Shown here piece by piece: positions 52,230-60,198 of a DNA stretch of 64,000 nucleotides. Under the pieces are notes generated by a model. That model saw nothing but the letters and a program-made list of their open reading frames with translations. It had not been told where the DNA came from and did no database searches. The position numbers and the translations under genes were made by a program. The stretch covers positions 736,414 to 800,413 of the forward strand of contig NZ_SGWR01000002.1 of assembly GCF_004217315.1 (NCBI RefSeq). The letters are read 5' to 3'. This DNA comes from Corticibacter populi. GTDB lineage: Bacteria > Pseudomonadota > Gammaproteobacteria > Burkholderiales > Burkholderiaceae_C. Every line of letters begins with the position of its first letter. The first letter of the stretch is position 1.

Positions 52230-52874
52230 ATGAAAGTCATCCAGAGAAACCAGACCTTCGGCGAGGAACTGGCCAATGCCATAACCCATGGCATTGGTTG
52301 CGCACTGGCCATTGCGGCGCTGCCCATCCTGTCCATCAACGCGGCACAGCATGGCTCGGCGCACGATGTCGTGGGCGCGAGCATCTTCGGCAGCACGATG
52401 ATCCTGATGTACCTGGCATCGACGATCTACCATGCCCTGCCGGCAGGCCGTGTCAAGGCCTGGATGAACCGCGCGGACCACGCCGCCATCTACATCTTCA
52501 TCGCCGGCAGCTACACGCCCTTCACGCTGGGGCTGCTCAGGGGCAGCTGGGGCTGGTCGCTGTTCGGGCTGGTGTGGACGATCGCGGCCATCGGCGTGGT
52601 GCTGAAGCTGCTCCAGCGGCTGAATTCACCATTGCTCTCGACGGGCCTGTACCTGCTGATGGGCTGGCTGATCCTGGCCGCCACCGGCCAATTGCTCGAG
52701 AAGATGCCCACGGCCGGCCTGCTGTGGCTGCTGGCCGGCGGGCTGAGCTACTCCGTGGGCGCCGTCGTGTTCATCTTCGACTCGCGGTTCAAGTACGCCC
52801 ACTGCTTCTGGCACCTCTTCGTGATCGGTGGCACCGTCTGCCACTTCTTTGCGGCCTTGAGATACGGCTACTGA
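52230..52874 (+). CDS. Hemolysin III family membrane protein (YqfA-like)
   Basis: 214 residues with seven membrane helices of the PAQR/HlyIII superfamily. Typical motifs are FGEELANAITHGIGCALAIA, STIYHALPAGRVKAWMNRAD with the metal-binding His, and HCFWHLFVIGGTVCHFFAAL with the C-terminal metal histidines. Despite the name, bacterial members mostly act in membrane fluidity homeostasis. A longer start (GTG 52215) is possible. It lies 49 bases after the protease gene. Confidence 0.9.
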   Translation: MKVIQRNQTFGEELANAITHGIGCALAIAALPILSINAAQHGSAHDVVGASIFGSTMILMYLASTIYHALPAGRVKAWMNRADHAAIYIFIAGSYTPFTLGLLRGSWGWSLFGLVWTIAAIGVVLKLLQRLNSPLLSTGLYLLMGWLILAATGQLLEKMPTAGLLWLLAGGLSYSVGAVVFIFDSRFKYAHCFWHLFVIGGTVCHFFAALRYGY

Positions 52875-53869
52875 AGATCTGCTGGTTCGCCGCCCACCTG
52901 CCGGGATGACGCCATCAGTGCTGCGCATGCCTGGCGCAGCGCCTGGGCAAACAGCGCCTGCTCGGCCGATTGCGCGCCGCTGGTGCGCTCGAACAGCGTG
53001 ATGGGCGGCAGCGTCCAGCCGAAGTGGTGCTGCACGATGTCCACGCCGGCGATGCGCGCCAGTTCGTCCGCGATGTCGGCCGGCACGATGGAGATGGCGC
53101 GCTCGTTGGCGGCAATCAGCTCGCCAATGAGCTTGGCCGAGAGGCTCTCGACGATGGGCGCGGGCGGCGGCACGCCGGCGCGCAGGAAGAAATCGGTGAC
53201 CTGCTCGCGCATCGGCGTCTGGCGCGCGCCGAGAATCCAGTCCAGCTCGGCCAGTTCCTGCCAGGCCAGCGGACGGCGGCTCAGCCTGGCGGCCAGGCGC
53301 CGATGCGCGATCAGCCGCGGCACCTGCTCATAAAGCACCTCATGGCGCAGGCCATGCATGTCCAGGATCGCCGAAGTGCGGCCGACCACGCAGTCGAGTT
53401 CATGGGCGCGCAAGCGTTCGAGCAGGTGGTCGCTGGTGCCCTCGTGCAGGCTGACCGTGATGCGCTTGCCCTGTGGCCGCGTGCGCGCGATGGCGGCAGC
53501 CAGCAGGCGTCCGGGCAAGAACGGGATCACCCCCACATGCAGGTGCGCGGCACGCCCGGTCCCGGCTGCGGCACAGTCCTGCGCCCAGTGGTCCAGATCG
53601 GTCAGCATGGCACTGGCGCGTGCCAGCACCAGCTCGCCCAGCGGCGTGGGCGCCATGCCGCGCGCCGAGCGGATGAACAGCGGCGCGCCAAACAGTTCCT
53701 CCAGGTCGGCCAGCGCCTGCGTCACGGCCGGCTGGCTGGTGGCCATGTGCTGTGCCACGCGGGTGAGTGAACCGTGCTCGCCGATGGCCTGCAGCAGGAG
53801 CAGGTGCTTCATCCGCAAGCGCGCGGCCAGGCGCCGCGCCAACGCACTGTTGGAGGAGGAAGTGAACAT
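52868..53869 (-). CDS. LysR-family transcriptional regulator (GbpR-like)
   Basis: About 333 residues. RLRMKHLLLLQAIGEHGSLT begins the winged helix, then QHMATSQPAVTQALADLEEL and the effector domain. The N-terminal extension resembles GbpR/CbbR-type regulators. Divergent from the TauE/SafE gene across an AT-rich 146-base gap that contains a palindrome typical of LysR sites. The start is uncertain: ATG 53869 or 53899. The end overlaps the hemolysin III gene by seven bases. Confidence 0.88.
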   Translation of the reverse strand: MFTSSSNSALARRLAARLRMKHLLLLQAIGEHGSLTRVAQHMATSQPAVTQALADLEELFGAPLFIRSARGMAPTPLGELVLARASAMLTDLDHWAQDCAAAGTGRAAHLHVGVIPFLPGRLLAAAIARTRPQGKRITVSLHEGTSDHLLERLRAHELDCVVGRTSAILDMHGLRHEVLYEQVPRLIAHRRLAARLSRRPLAWQELAELDWILGARQTPMREQVTDFFLRAGVPPPAPIVESLSAKLIGELIAANERAISIVPADIADELARIAGVDIVQHHFGWTLPPITLFERTSGAQSAEQALFAQALRQACAALMASSRQVGGEPADLQ

Positions 53870-53924
53870 GGACGTGTCCGGGGATGTGCGCGCAGGCATA
53901 AGTCAATTCATATCCAATCATCAG

Positions 53925-53937
53925 AACATATGATGTT
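53925..53937. promoter_or_regulatory. Candidate LysR operator
   Basis: AACATATGATGTT is an interrupted palindrome (AACAT-N3-ATGTT) with the T-N11-A feel of LysR sites, centred in the divergent region between the regulator and the TauE/SafE gene. Confidence 0.4.
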
Positions 53938-54015
53938 TATCTTATATATGCGATCCTACAATTCCTTCCGGACATTGCGCGCATGTCTCTGACTGACAAC
54001 CTTCAACAGTGAGAG

Positions 54016-54765
54016 ATGACAATGGATGGCGTTTATCTGATCGTGGCCCTGGGGGCCATCGTGGCCGGCCTGATCCAGGGCATTTCCGGCTTTGCATTCG
54101 GGCTGGTGGCCATGTCGTTCTGGGCCTGGGTGCTGGAGCCGCGGCTGGCGGCCACGCTGGCCGTGTTCGGCGCGCTGCTGGGGCAGCTCATCGCAGCCAT
54201 CACGGTGCGCCGAGGCTTTGATGTGAAGCTGCTGGCGCCCTTCGTGCTGGGTGGCCTGGTGGGCGTGCCGCTTGGCGTGGCGCTGTTGCCGCGGCTTGAC
54301 ATGGACTGGTTCAAGGCCCTGCTGGGCATGTTGCTGGTGCTGTGGTGCCCGGCCATGCTGCTGAGCCGGAGCCTGCCGCGCGTCCGGCTGGAATCGCGCC
54401 TCGCCGATGGTGCCGTGGGCCTGGCAGGTGGCGTGCTCGGCGGCCTGGGCGGCTTCAGCGGTACGCTGCCGACACTATGGTGTACGCTGCGCGGCTTTGC
54501 GAAGGACCGACAGCGTGCGGTGATCCAGAACTTCAATCTCTCGATGCTGCTGGTGGCCATGGGCATCCATCTGGGCAGCGGACTGGTCACGCGCGATGTG
54601 CTGCCGCTGTTTGCCATCGTCGCGCCGGCAATGCTGCTGCCATCGCTGCTGGGCGCGCGGCTCTACATCGGCCTGAGCGAGGCGCGCTTTCGCCAGATCG
54701 TGCTGGGGCTGCTGACACTCTCGGGCCTGGCGCTGCTGGCCGCCTCGCTGCCCCGGTTGTTGTGA
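54016..54765 (+). CDS. Sulfite exporter TauE/SafE family permease
   Basis: 249 residues with about eight hydrophobic helices. The two repeated modules start GAIVAGLIQGISGFAFGLVA and GLAGGVLGGLGGFSGTLPTL, the TauE/SafE hallmark Gly-rich repeat. Members move sulfite, sulfoacetate or other organic anions. The divergent LysR gene probably regulates it. The substrate is not determined by sequence. Confidence 0.92.
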   Translation: MTMDGVYLIVALGAIVAGLIQGISGFAFGLVAMSFWAWVLEPRLAATLAVFGALLGQLIAAITVRRGFDVKLLAPFVLGGLVGVPLGVALLPRLDMDWFKALLGMLLVLWCPAMLLSRSLPRVRLESRLADGAVGLAGGVLGGLGGFSGTLPTLWCTLRGFAKDRQRAVIQNFNLSMLLVAMGIHLGSGLVTRDVLPLFAIVAPAMLLPSLLGARLYIGLSEARFRQIVLGLLTLSGLALLAASLPRLL

Positions 54766-54787
54766 ATGAAGAACCCGCTACTGTCGT

Positions 54788-54933
54788 GAATCAGAAGTTC
54801 GTTGAATAAATGAGGATGTCGAAATCGTTGTCAGGCAAGGCGCAAACCGCCGTGATAGCCATCGCCATCACGAGGATTTGCAACGCAGCATGGCGGCAAT
54901 CCTCGGCCTCTTTATGAGACGAACTTCTGATTC
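54788..54933. mobile_element. MITE-like inverted-repeat element
   Basis: A 146-base element bounded by perfect 15-bp terminal inverted repeats: GAATCAGAAGTTCGT (54788-54802) and ACGAACTTCTGATTC (54919-54933). The inner arms continue imperfectly (ATAAA-GAGG). It has no ORF. It looks like a non-autonomous transposon or repeat cassette; I recall similar elements in Burkholderiales genomes. It lies between convergent TauE and nitroreductase genes. No clear target duplication. Confidence 0.65.
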
Positions 54934-54983
54934 AGGGCACCAGGGTTGCCACACCGGCAGCCTCCCGATGGACTGCGGCGCTC

Positions 54984-55835
54984 TCAACGCAGCGGAAAAC
55001 CCAGCTCGAGCAGGATCTCGCGCAGCTCGTAGCGCGCGTCACCCTTTTGCGCAACGTTGCCCAGCCGCGTGGCCAAGTGCCTGGTCCACAGCGGATGATC
55101 GATGTGCTGCTTTTTCCAGAACGCATCGAGTGCCTGGTCGTAGCGCTGCGCCGCCTGTGGCTGGGCGCTGGCGTCGTAGTACTCGCTGTGCAGCACGGCC
55201 GGCTGGGGCAGGCGCGGGCGGATGTGGCTGACCAGCCCCTCGGCCGGGTAGCCGATGGCCGTGCCGAATACCGGGAACACATAGGGCGGCAGTTTCAGGT
55301 CCTCGGCGATGGCCCGCACATGGCTGCGGATGGCGCCTGCGTAGACAGCGCCCAGGCCCAGCGATTCGGCTGCCAGCACGGCATTCTGCGCGGCGATGGC
55401 GGCGTCGATGGCGCCCAGTACCACGGATTCGAGATAGTCCGTGCCGTCGATGGTGACACCCTCGGGCGCATCGGCCACCAGCCGGTCACGCGAGAGGTCG
55501 ACGAGCCAGACCAGAAACAGCGGCGCCTGGCGCACGAAATCCTGGTTGTTGGCCCAGATCGCCAGCTGGTTCTTGTGTGCCGCATCCTGAATGGCCACGA
55601 CGCTCCAGACCTGCAGGTTCGACGAGCTGGAGCCCGACTGCGCCGCGGCCACCAGTGTCTCGAGGGCATGGGGCGGCAGCGCCGTGGGCGCGAAGGCGCG
55701 CACCGAGCGGTGCTGCAGAAGATGGCGCAGGATGGCGTTGTCCAGCACCTCATAGTGCTGGCTCGCTCCATAGCGTTCCTGCAACAACTGGGCGATGTCG
55801 GATGCGGACGGGTTGGCGCCGGGATTCTGACTCAT
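54984..55835 (-). CDS. Nitroreductase-family FMN oxidoreductase (NfsA-like)
   Basis: 283 residues. The N-terminal FMN-binding HLLQHRSVRAFAPTALPPHA, QSGSSSSNLQVWSVVAIQD and GLGAVYAGAIRSHVRAIAED match NfsA/FRP-type NADPH flavin or nitro reductases. Such enzymes can supply reduced FMN to flavin-dependent monooxygenases like the LLM enzyme two genes away, though that link is inference. The ATG at 55835 with AAAGG upstream is preferred to a TTG. Confidence 0.9.
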   Translation of the reverse strand: MSQNPGANPSASDIAQLLQERYGASQHYEVLDNAILRHLLQHRSVRAFAPTALPPHALETLVAAAQSGSSSSNLQVWSVVAIQDAAHKNQLAIWANNQDFVRQAPLFLVWLVDLSRDRLVADAPEGVTIDGTDYLESVVLGAIDAAIAAQNAVLAAESLGLGAVYAGAIRSHVRAIAEDLKLPPYVFPVFGTAIGYPAEGLVSHIRPRLPQPAVLHSEYYDASAQPQAAQRYDQALDAFWKKQHIDHPLWTRHLATRLGNVAQKGDARYELREILLELGFPLR

Positions 55836-55922
55836 GGAAAGCAACCTTTCGAATCAAATGGGAGGCAAGGACACAGAGGAGCAGCAGGCTCGACGCCAGC
55901 AGCGCGGGCCGGCGCAGGCCGC

Positions 55923-56942
55923 TCAGGCGGCAGGCGCGACTGCCGGCACACGCCCCTCGACCGGGTGACCCGGGTCGTTGAAGCCGGGCGTCGAGGGGTG
56001 GCCCGGCGCCACCAGGCGGTCCACCAACGCCTCGTCCTCGGCGCTGAAGCGGTAGTCCAGCGCCTTCACATAACCCTCCCATTGCGCCAGTGTGCGTGGC
56101 CCGGCAATCGCCGACGTCACCAGCTGGTTGTTGAGCACCCAACCCAGCGCGAACGAAACCGGGTCGATGCCCTTGTCCGCGACGTATTCGCGCAGCTGCT
56201 GGGCAATGCGCACCGATTCCTCGCGCCACTCGGTCTCGAGCAGGCGCTTGTCCTGGCGCGCCGCGCGCGAGCCCTCTTGCGGCGCCTGCCCCGGCAGGTA
56301 CTTGGCGGTCAGCACGCCGCGCGCCAGCGGGCTGTACGAGACCACGCCCAGCCCATAGGCCGCGGCGGCGGGCAATTGCTCGGCTTCGGCGGTGCGGTTG
56401 ACGAGGTTGTAGAGCGGCTGGCTGGCCACCGGGCGGTCGATGCCCTCGGCATCGGCCAGGTGCGCCACCTCGGCGATGCGCCAGCCACGAAAGTTCGAGA
56501 CGCCGAAATAGCGCACCTTGCCGGCGCGGATCAGATCGGCAACCGCCCGCACACCCTCGCCCAGCGGCGCATTGAAATCGGCCCGGTGGAAGTACAGGAT
56601 GTCGATGTAGTCGGTGCCCAGACGCCGCAGGCTGGCCTCGACGGCCTGGATGATCCACTTGCGCGAGGTGCCACGCTGGTTGGGGCCCTCGCCGGCCGGG
56701 TTGGCGAATTTGGTGGCCAGCACCCAGTCGTCGCGGTCCGGCGCAATCGCGCGGCCCACCACCTCTTCGGTGCGGCCCTGCTGATAGACGTCGGCGGTGT
56801 CGATGAAGTTGACGCCCTGCGCCTTGGCACGGGCGATGATCTCGTGGGAGGAGGCCTCGTCGGTCGGGCCGCCGAACATCATGGTGCCCAGCGCCAGGCG
56901 CGAGACTTTGAGGCCACTGCGGCCCAGATAGCGGTAGCTCAT
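55923..56942 (-). CDS. Aldo/keto reductase
   Basis: A 339-residue TIM-barrel NADPH oxidoreductase. The tetrad is visible: Asp and Tyr in VNFIDTADVYQQGRTEEVVG, Lys in WVLATKFANPAGEG, His in DILYFHRADFNAPLGE. The cofactor region is QLVTSAIAGPRTLAQWEGYV. The start at 56942 gives MSYRYLGRSGLKVS, a standard opening. The nitroreductase gene follows 87 bases downstream on the same strand. The LLM monooxygenase is divergent. Substrate unknown. Confidence 0.93.
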   Translation of the reverse strand: MSYRYLGRSGLKVSRLALGTMMFGGPTDEASSHEIIARAKAQGVNFIDTADVYQQGRTEEVVGRAIAPDRDDWVLATKFANPAGEGPNQRGTSRKWIIQAVEASLRRLGTDYIDILYFHRADFNAPLGEGVRAVADLIRAGKVRYFGVSNFRGWRIAEVAHLADAEGIDRPVASQPLYNLVNRTAEAEQLPAAAAYGLGVVSYSPLARGVLTAKYLPGQAPQEGSRAARQDKRLLETEWREESVRIAQQLREYVADKGIDPVSFALGWVLNNQLVTSAIAGPRTLAQWEGYVKALDYRFSAEDEALVDRLVAPGHPSTPGFNDPGHPVEGRVPAVAPAA

Positions 56943-57162
56943 GGATCCAATCCCTTGGCAGTGAAAAACGCAGCAAAAACACAGCACATCCAGCGCCGCG
57001 GCGACCGGCGACCGATGCAGGTCCCGGCCATTCTAGGCAGCGCGCCGGCGCGCGCCAAATACGCTTTCGCGATAACCACATGCCCGGGCGCCGCAACACC
57101 CCCAACGTCTGCGCCGGCATGGCATTCGGCCAACCGTGCGGAGTGCAGGCTTTGGCGAAATG

Positions 57163-57178
57163 TGGCACAACCATGGCA
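57163..57178 (+). promoter_or_regulatory. Candidate sigma-54 promoter before the LLM monooxygenase
   Basis: TGGCACAACCATGGCA has a perfect TGGCAC -24 element and GC after exactly 10 bases; the -12 reads TGGCA instead of TTGCA. It ends 50 bases before the ATG. Sulfone monooxygenases of this flavin family are sigma-54-controlled in Pseudomonas (SfnR), so the idea is reasonable but unproven. The rest of 56943-57228 has no feature I can name. Confidence 0.35.
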
Positions 57179-57228
57179 TGCGCGCCGCTGCGCCACCTCC
57201 ACTCGCACCAGGACAAGGACTGCCAAAC

Positions 57229-58557
57229 ATGCCATCGCCTCGCCAACTCAAGCTCGGCGCCTTCATGCGCCCGGTCAGCATCCACACCGGCGCCTGGCGC
57301 TATCCGCAAGCCTGGCGCGATGCCAACTTCAACCTCACGCGCCTGAAATACCTGGCCGAGCGGCTGGAGCAAGGCCGCTTCGATGCCTTCTTCATGGCCG
57401 ACCATCTGGCGGTGCTCAACATGCCCATCGACGCGCTGCAGCGCAGCCATACCGTGACCTCGTTCGAGCCGTTCACGCTGCTGTCTGCGCTCTCGCAGCA
57501 CACCACGCACCTGGGGCTGGTGGCCACCGCCTCGACCACCTTCGAGGAGCCCTTCCACATCGCGCGGCGCTTCGCTTCGCTGGATCATCTCTCGGGCGGG
57601 CGCGCGGGCTGGAACATCGTCACCACCAGCAACCCCGATGCAGCGCGCAACTTCGGGCTGGAAGACCACGTCGAGCATGCCGAACGATACCGCCGCGCGC
57701 GCGAGTTCTACGACGTCGTCACCGGCCTGTGGGACAGCTGGGCCGATGACGCCTTCGTGCGCGATGCGGGCAGCGGCCAGTTCTTCGACCCGGCCAGGCT
57801 GCACGTGCTCGATCACAAAGGGCCGCATTTCTCGGTGCGCGGGCCGCTGCACATCGCCCGGCCGGTGCAGGGCTGGCCGGTGATCGTGCAGGCCGGCGCG
57901 TCCGAAGCCGGGCGCCAGCTCGCCGCCGAGACCGCCGAGGTGGTGTTCGCCGCGCACGGCACCCTGGAGGAAGGCCGGCGCTTCTACGCCGACGTCAAGG
58001 GCCGCATGCGCGCCATCGGCCGCGACCCCAACCACCTCAAGATCCTGCCCGGCGCCTTCGTGGTGGTGGCCGGAACGCTGGCCGAGGCGCGCGCCATCCG
58101 CGCCAGGCTGGACAGCCTGGTGCACTACGAGAGCGCCATCGCCTCGCTGTCGATCTCGCTGGGCGTCGATGCCTCGCAATTCGACCCGGACGGGCCACTG
58201 CCCCGCGATCTGCCCGACACCAACGCCAGCAAGAGCGCGCGCGAGCGCGCCATCGCCCTGGCCGAACGCGAGGGCCTGACGGTGCGCCAGCTCGCCCAGC
58301 GGCTGGGGGGCTTTTCCGGCCTGTCATTCGTGGGCACGCCGCAGACGATCGCCGACGAGATGCAGCAATGGCTGGAGCAGGAAGGCTCGGACGGCTTCAA
58401 CATCATGTTCCCGTGGCTGCCCGGCGGGCTCGATGCCTTCGTCGATACCCTGGTGCCCGAGCTGCAAGGCCGCGGCCTGCTGCGCCGCGAATACGAGGGC
58501 ACGACCCTGCGCGAAAACCTGGGCCTGCCGCGCCCGGGCAACCGCTTCTTTCGCTGA
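57229..58557 (+). CDS. LLM-class flavin-dependent monooxygenase (NtaA/SnaA/DszA family)
   Basis: 442 residues of the bacterial luciferase-like barrel. It shows KYLAERLEQGRFDAFFMADH, LGLVATASTTFEEPFHIARR, SLDHLSGGRAGWNIVTTSNP, all hallmarks of the NtaA/SnaA/DszA branch that oxidises nitrilotriacetate, sulfones or related substrates with FMNH2. A partner reductase is needed; the nearby nitroreductase could serve. The ATG at 57229 has AAGGAC upstream. The specific substrate is unknown. Confidence 0.92.
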   Translation: MPSPRQLKLGAFMRPVSIHTGAWRYPQAWRDANFNLTRLKYLAERLEQGRFDAFFMADHLAVLNMPIDALQRSHTVTSFEPFTLLSALSQHTTHLGLVATASTTFEEPFHIARRFASLDHLSGGRAGWNIVTTSNPDAARNFGLEDHVEHAERYRRAREFYDVVTGLWDSWADDAFVRDAGSGQFFDPARLHVLDHKGPHFSVRGPLHIARPVQGWPVIVQAGASEAGRQLAAETAEVVFAAHGTLEEGRRFYADVKGRMRAIGRDPNHLKILPGAFVVVAGTLAEARAIRARLDSLVHYESAIASLSISLGVDASQFDPDGPLPRDLPDTNASKSARERAIALAEREGLTVRQLAQRLGGFSGLSFVGTPQTIADEMQQWLEQEGSDGFNIMFPWLPGGLDAFVDTLVPELQGRGLLRREYEGTTLRENLGLPRPGNRFFR

Positions 58558-58588
58558 CGGCTTGCGCTGACGATCAGGGCCGCGCCGC

Positions 58589-60070
58589 TCAAGCCGCCGA
58601 TGGCATGAACCGGTCCATCGTCTGTGCCAGCACCTCGAAGGCCGGATCGATCCGCTCGCTGGGCACGCAGGCGTAGCCCAGGATCAGGCCCGTGTGCATG
58701 GTGCGCACCGAGTTGTAGTAGCCGCTGAGCGCGCGCGTCAGAATGCCCTGCGCCAGCGCGGCCTGGCTGACGGCCAGATCGTCGCGCACCTGCGGCAGCC
58801 CGAGCACCATGTGCAGACCCGCCTCGCCACCGAAGACGGGCAGTGCATCGCCATAGTGACGGTGCACGGCATCGATGAGCAGGCCGCGCCGCTCGGCATA
58901 CAGGCCCCGCATGCGGCGGATGTGCGAACCCAGGTAGCCCTCGTCGATGAATTCCGCCAGCACCGCCTGCTGCATCATCTGGCCCTCGCGGTAGAGCTCG
59001 GCAATGCCCTGCGCGAAAAAATCCGCCATGCTGGTGGGTACCACCATGTAGCCCACCCGCAGGCCGGGAAACAGCACCTTGCTGAAGCTGCCGACGTAAA
59101 TCACCTGACCGTGCGGGTCCAGCCCCTGCAACGAGGCCAGCGGATGGATGCCGTAGCGGAATTCACTGTCGTAGTCGTCCTCGATGATCCAGCAGTCGTT
59201 GGCCGCGGCATAGTCGAGCAGCATGCGCCGGCGCGTCAGACTCATCACGCAGCCAAGCGGATACTGGTGCGAGGGCGTGCACACGATCAACCGCGGCGGC
59301 CTGGCCAGATGGCGTGGCGAGGGGTTCATGCCCTCTTCGTCGACCGGGATGGGGATGGCCTTGAGGCCCGATGAAATCAGCAGGTTGCGCACGCCCCAAT
59401 AGCATGGGTCCTCGACCCAGACCTCGTCGCCCACATCGCACAGCAGGCGCACCGCCAGGTCCACCGACTGGTGGATGCCGGTGGTGATGACGACCTGATC
59501 CGGCTCGCAACTGGCCGCACGCGCCACCCGCAGGTAGTCGGCCAGCACGCGCCGCAGCGGGCGGTAGCCGCCACCCTGGGCATAGGTCATCAGTTCGGGG
59601 CGGATCTGCCGCCAGACGCGGTTGTGCAGACGGTTCCAGACCTTCAGCGGGAATTCGGTCACGTCCGGCACCCCCGGCATGAAGGCGCCCCACTGCAGCT
59701 TGCTGACCCCGGCCATCTCGATGGTGCGCCGGCCCCGCTTGGAGAGACGCTGGTGGTCGCGCAGCGGTCGCCGGCCCGTGCGAGGCTCGGCACGCAGGCG
59801 CTCCAGGCTGGTGTCGGCCACATAGGTGCCACTGCCGCTGTGCGACTGCACATAGCCCTCGGCCGCCAATTGTTCATAGACGTGCGTGACCGTGTTGCGC
59901 GCGATGCCCAGTTCGGCCGCCAGCGCGCGCGAGGAAGGCAGGCGCACGCCGCTGGCGAGCCGCCCCGACAGGATGGCCTGCTGCAGCAGACGCGCCAGGC
60001 GCCGGTAGGCCGGCTCCTCCCCGGTCTCGTCAAGCCGCGCGCGCAACCACTCGGACAGATTCGACAGCAT
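58589..60070 (-). CDS. MocR/GabR-type regulator (GntR HTH plus aminotransferase domain)
   Basis: 493 residues. The N-terminal GntR winged helix (GVRLPSSRALAAELGIARNT, YEQLAAEGYVQSHSGSGTYV) is joined to a fold-type I aminotransferase domain from about residue 125. This has the PLP lysine in IYVGSFSKVLFPGLRVGYMV, near residue 330, and IIEDDYDSEFRYG. It is divergent from gabT; GabR-type proteins bind PLP and GABA and activate gabT. Half-sites lie in the shared region. Confidence 0.93.
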   Translation of the reverse strand: MLSNLSEWLRARLDETGEEPAYRRLARLLQQAILSGRLASGVRLPSSRALAAELGIARNTVTHVYEQLAAEGYVQSHSGSGTYVADTSLERLRAEPRTGRRPLRDHQRLSKRGRRTIEMAGVSKLQWGAFMPGVPDVTEFPLKVWNRLHNRVWRQIRPELMTYAQGGGYRPLRRVLADYLRVARAASCEPDQVVITTGIHQSVDLAVRLLCDVGDEVWVEDPCYWGVRNLLISSGLKAIPIPVDEEGMNPSPRHLARPPRLIVCTPSHQYPLGCVMSLTRRRMLLDYAAANDCWIIEDDYDSEFRYGIHPLASLQGLDPHGQVIYVGSFSKVLFPGLRVGYMVVPTSMADFFAQGIAELYREGQMMQQAVLAEFIDEGYLGSHIRRMRGLYAERRGLLIDAVHRHYGDALPVFGGEAGLHMVLGLPQVRDDLAVSQAALAQGILTRALSGYYNSVRTMHTGLILGYACVPSERIDPAFEVLAQTMDRFMPSAA

Positions 60071-60096
60071 GCCTTCTCCTCGTTAACCCGTACAAA

Positions 60097-60142
60097 TTGG
60101 CTCTATGGATATACACCAAATGGCTCTAAGCGCCAGAGCCAT
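60097..60142. promoter_or_regulatory. MocR/GabR operator: three TGGCTCT half-sites
   Basis: Direct repeats TTGGCTCT (60097-60104) and ATGGCTCT (60120-60127), 23 bases apart, plus an inverted copy AGAGCCAT (60135-60142) forming a palindrome ATGGCTCT-N7-AGAGCCAT. This is typical of MocR-family sites and sits between the divergent regulator and gabT. Confidence 0.6.
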
Positions 60143-60198
60143 ACCTGATGATACTGCGCAACATGTTCCAAGCCAGTCCAACCGTCATGGGAGTCGAG

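Noticed and set aside
55047-57749. A 900-residue plus-strand frame across nitroreductase, aldo/keto reductase and LLM genes
   Set aside because: Crosses several real genes on both strands and shows no domain; a by-product of high G+C.
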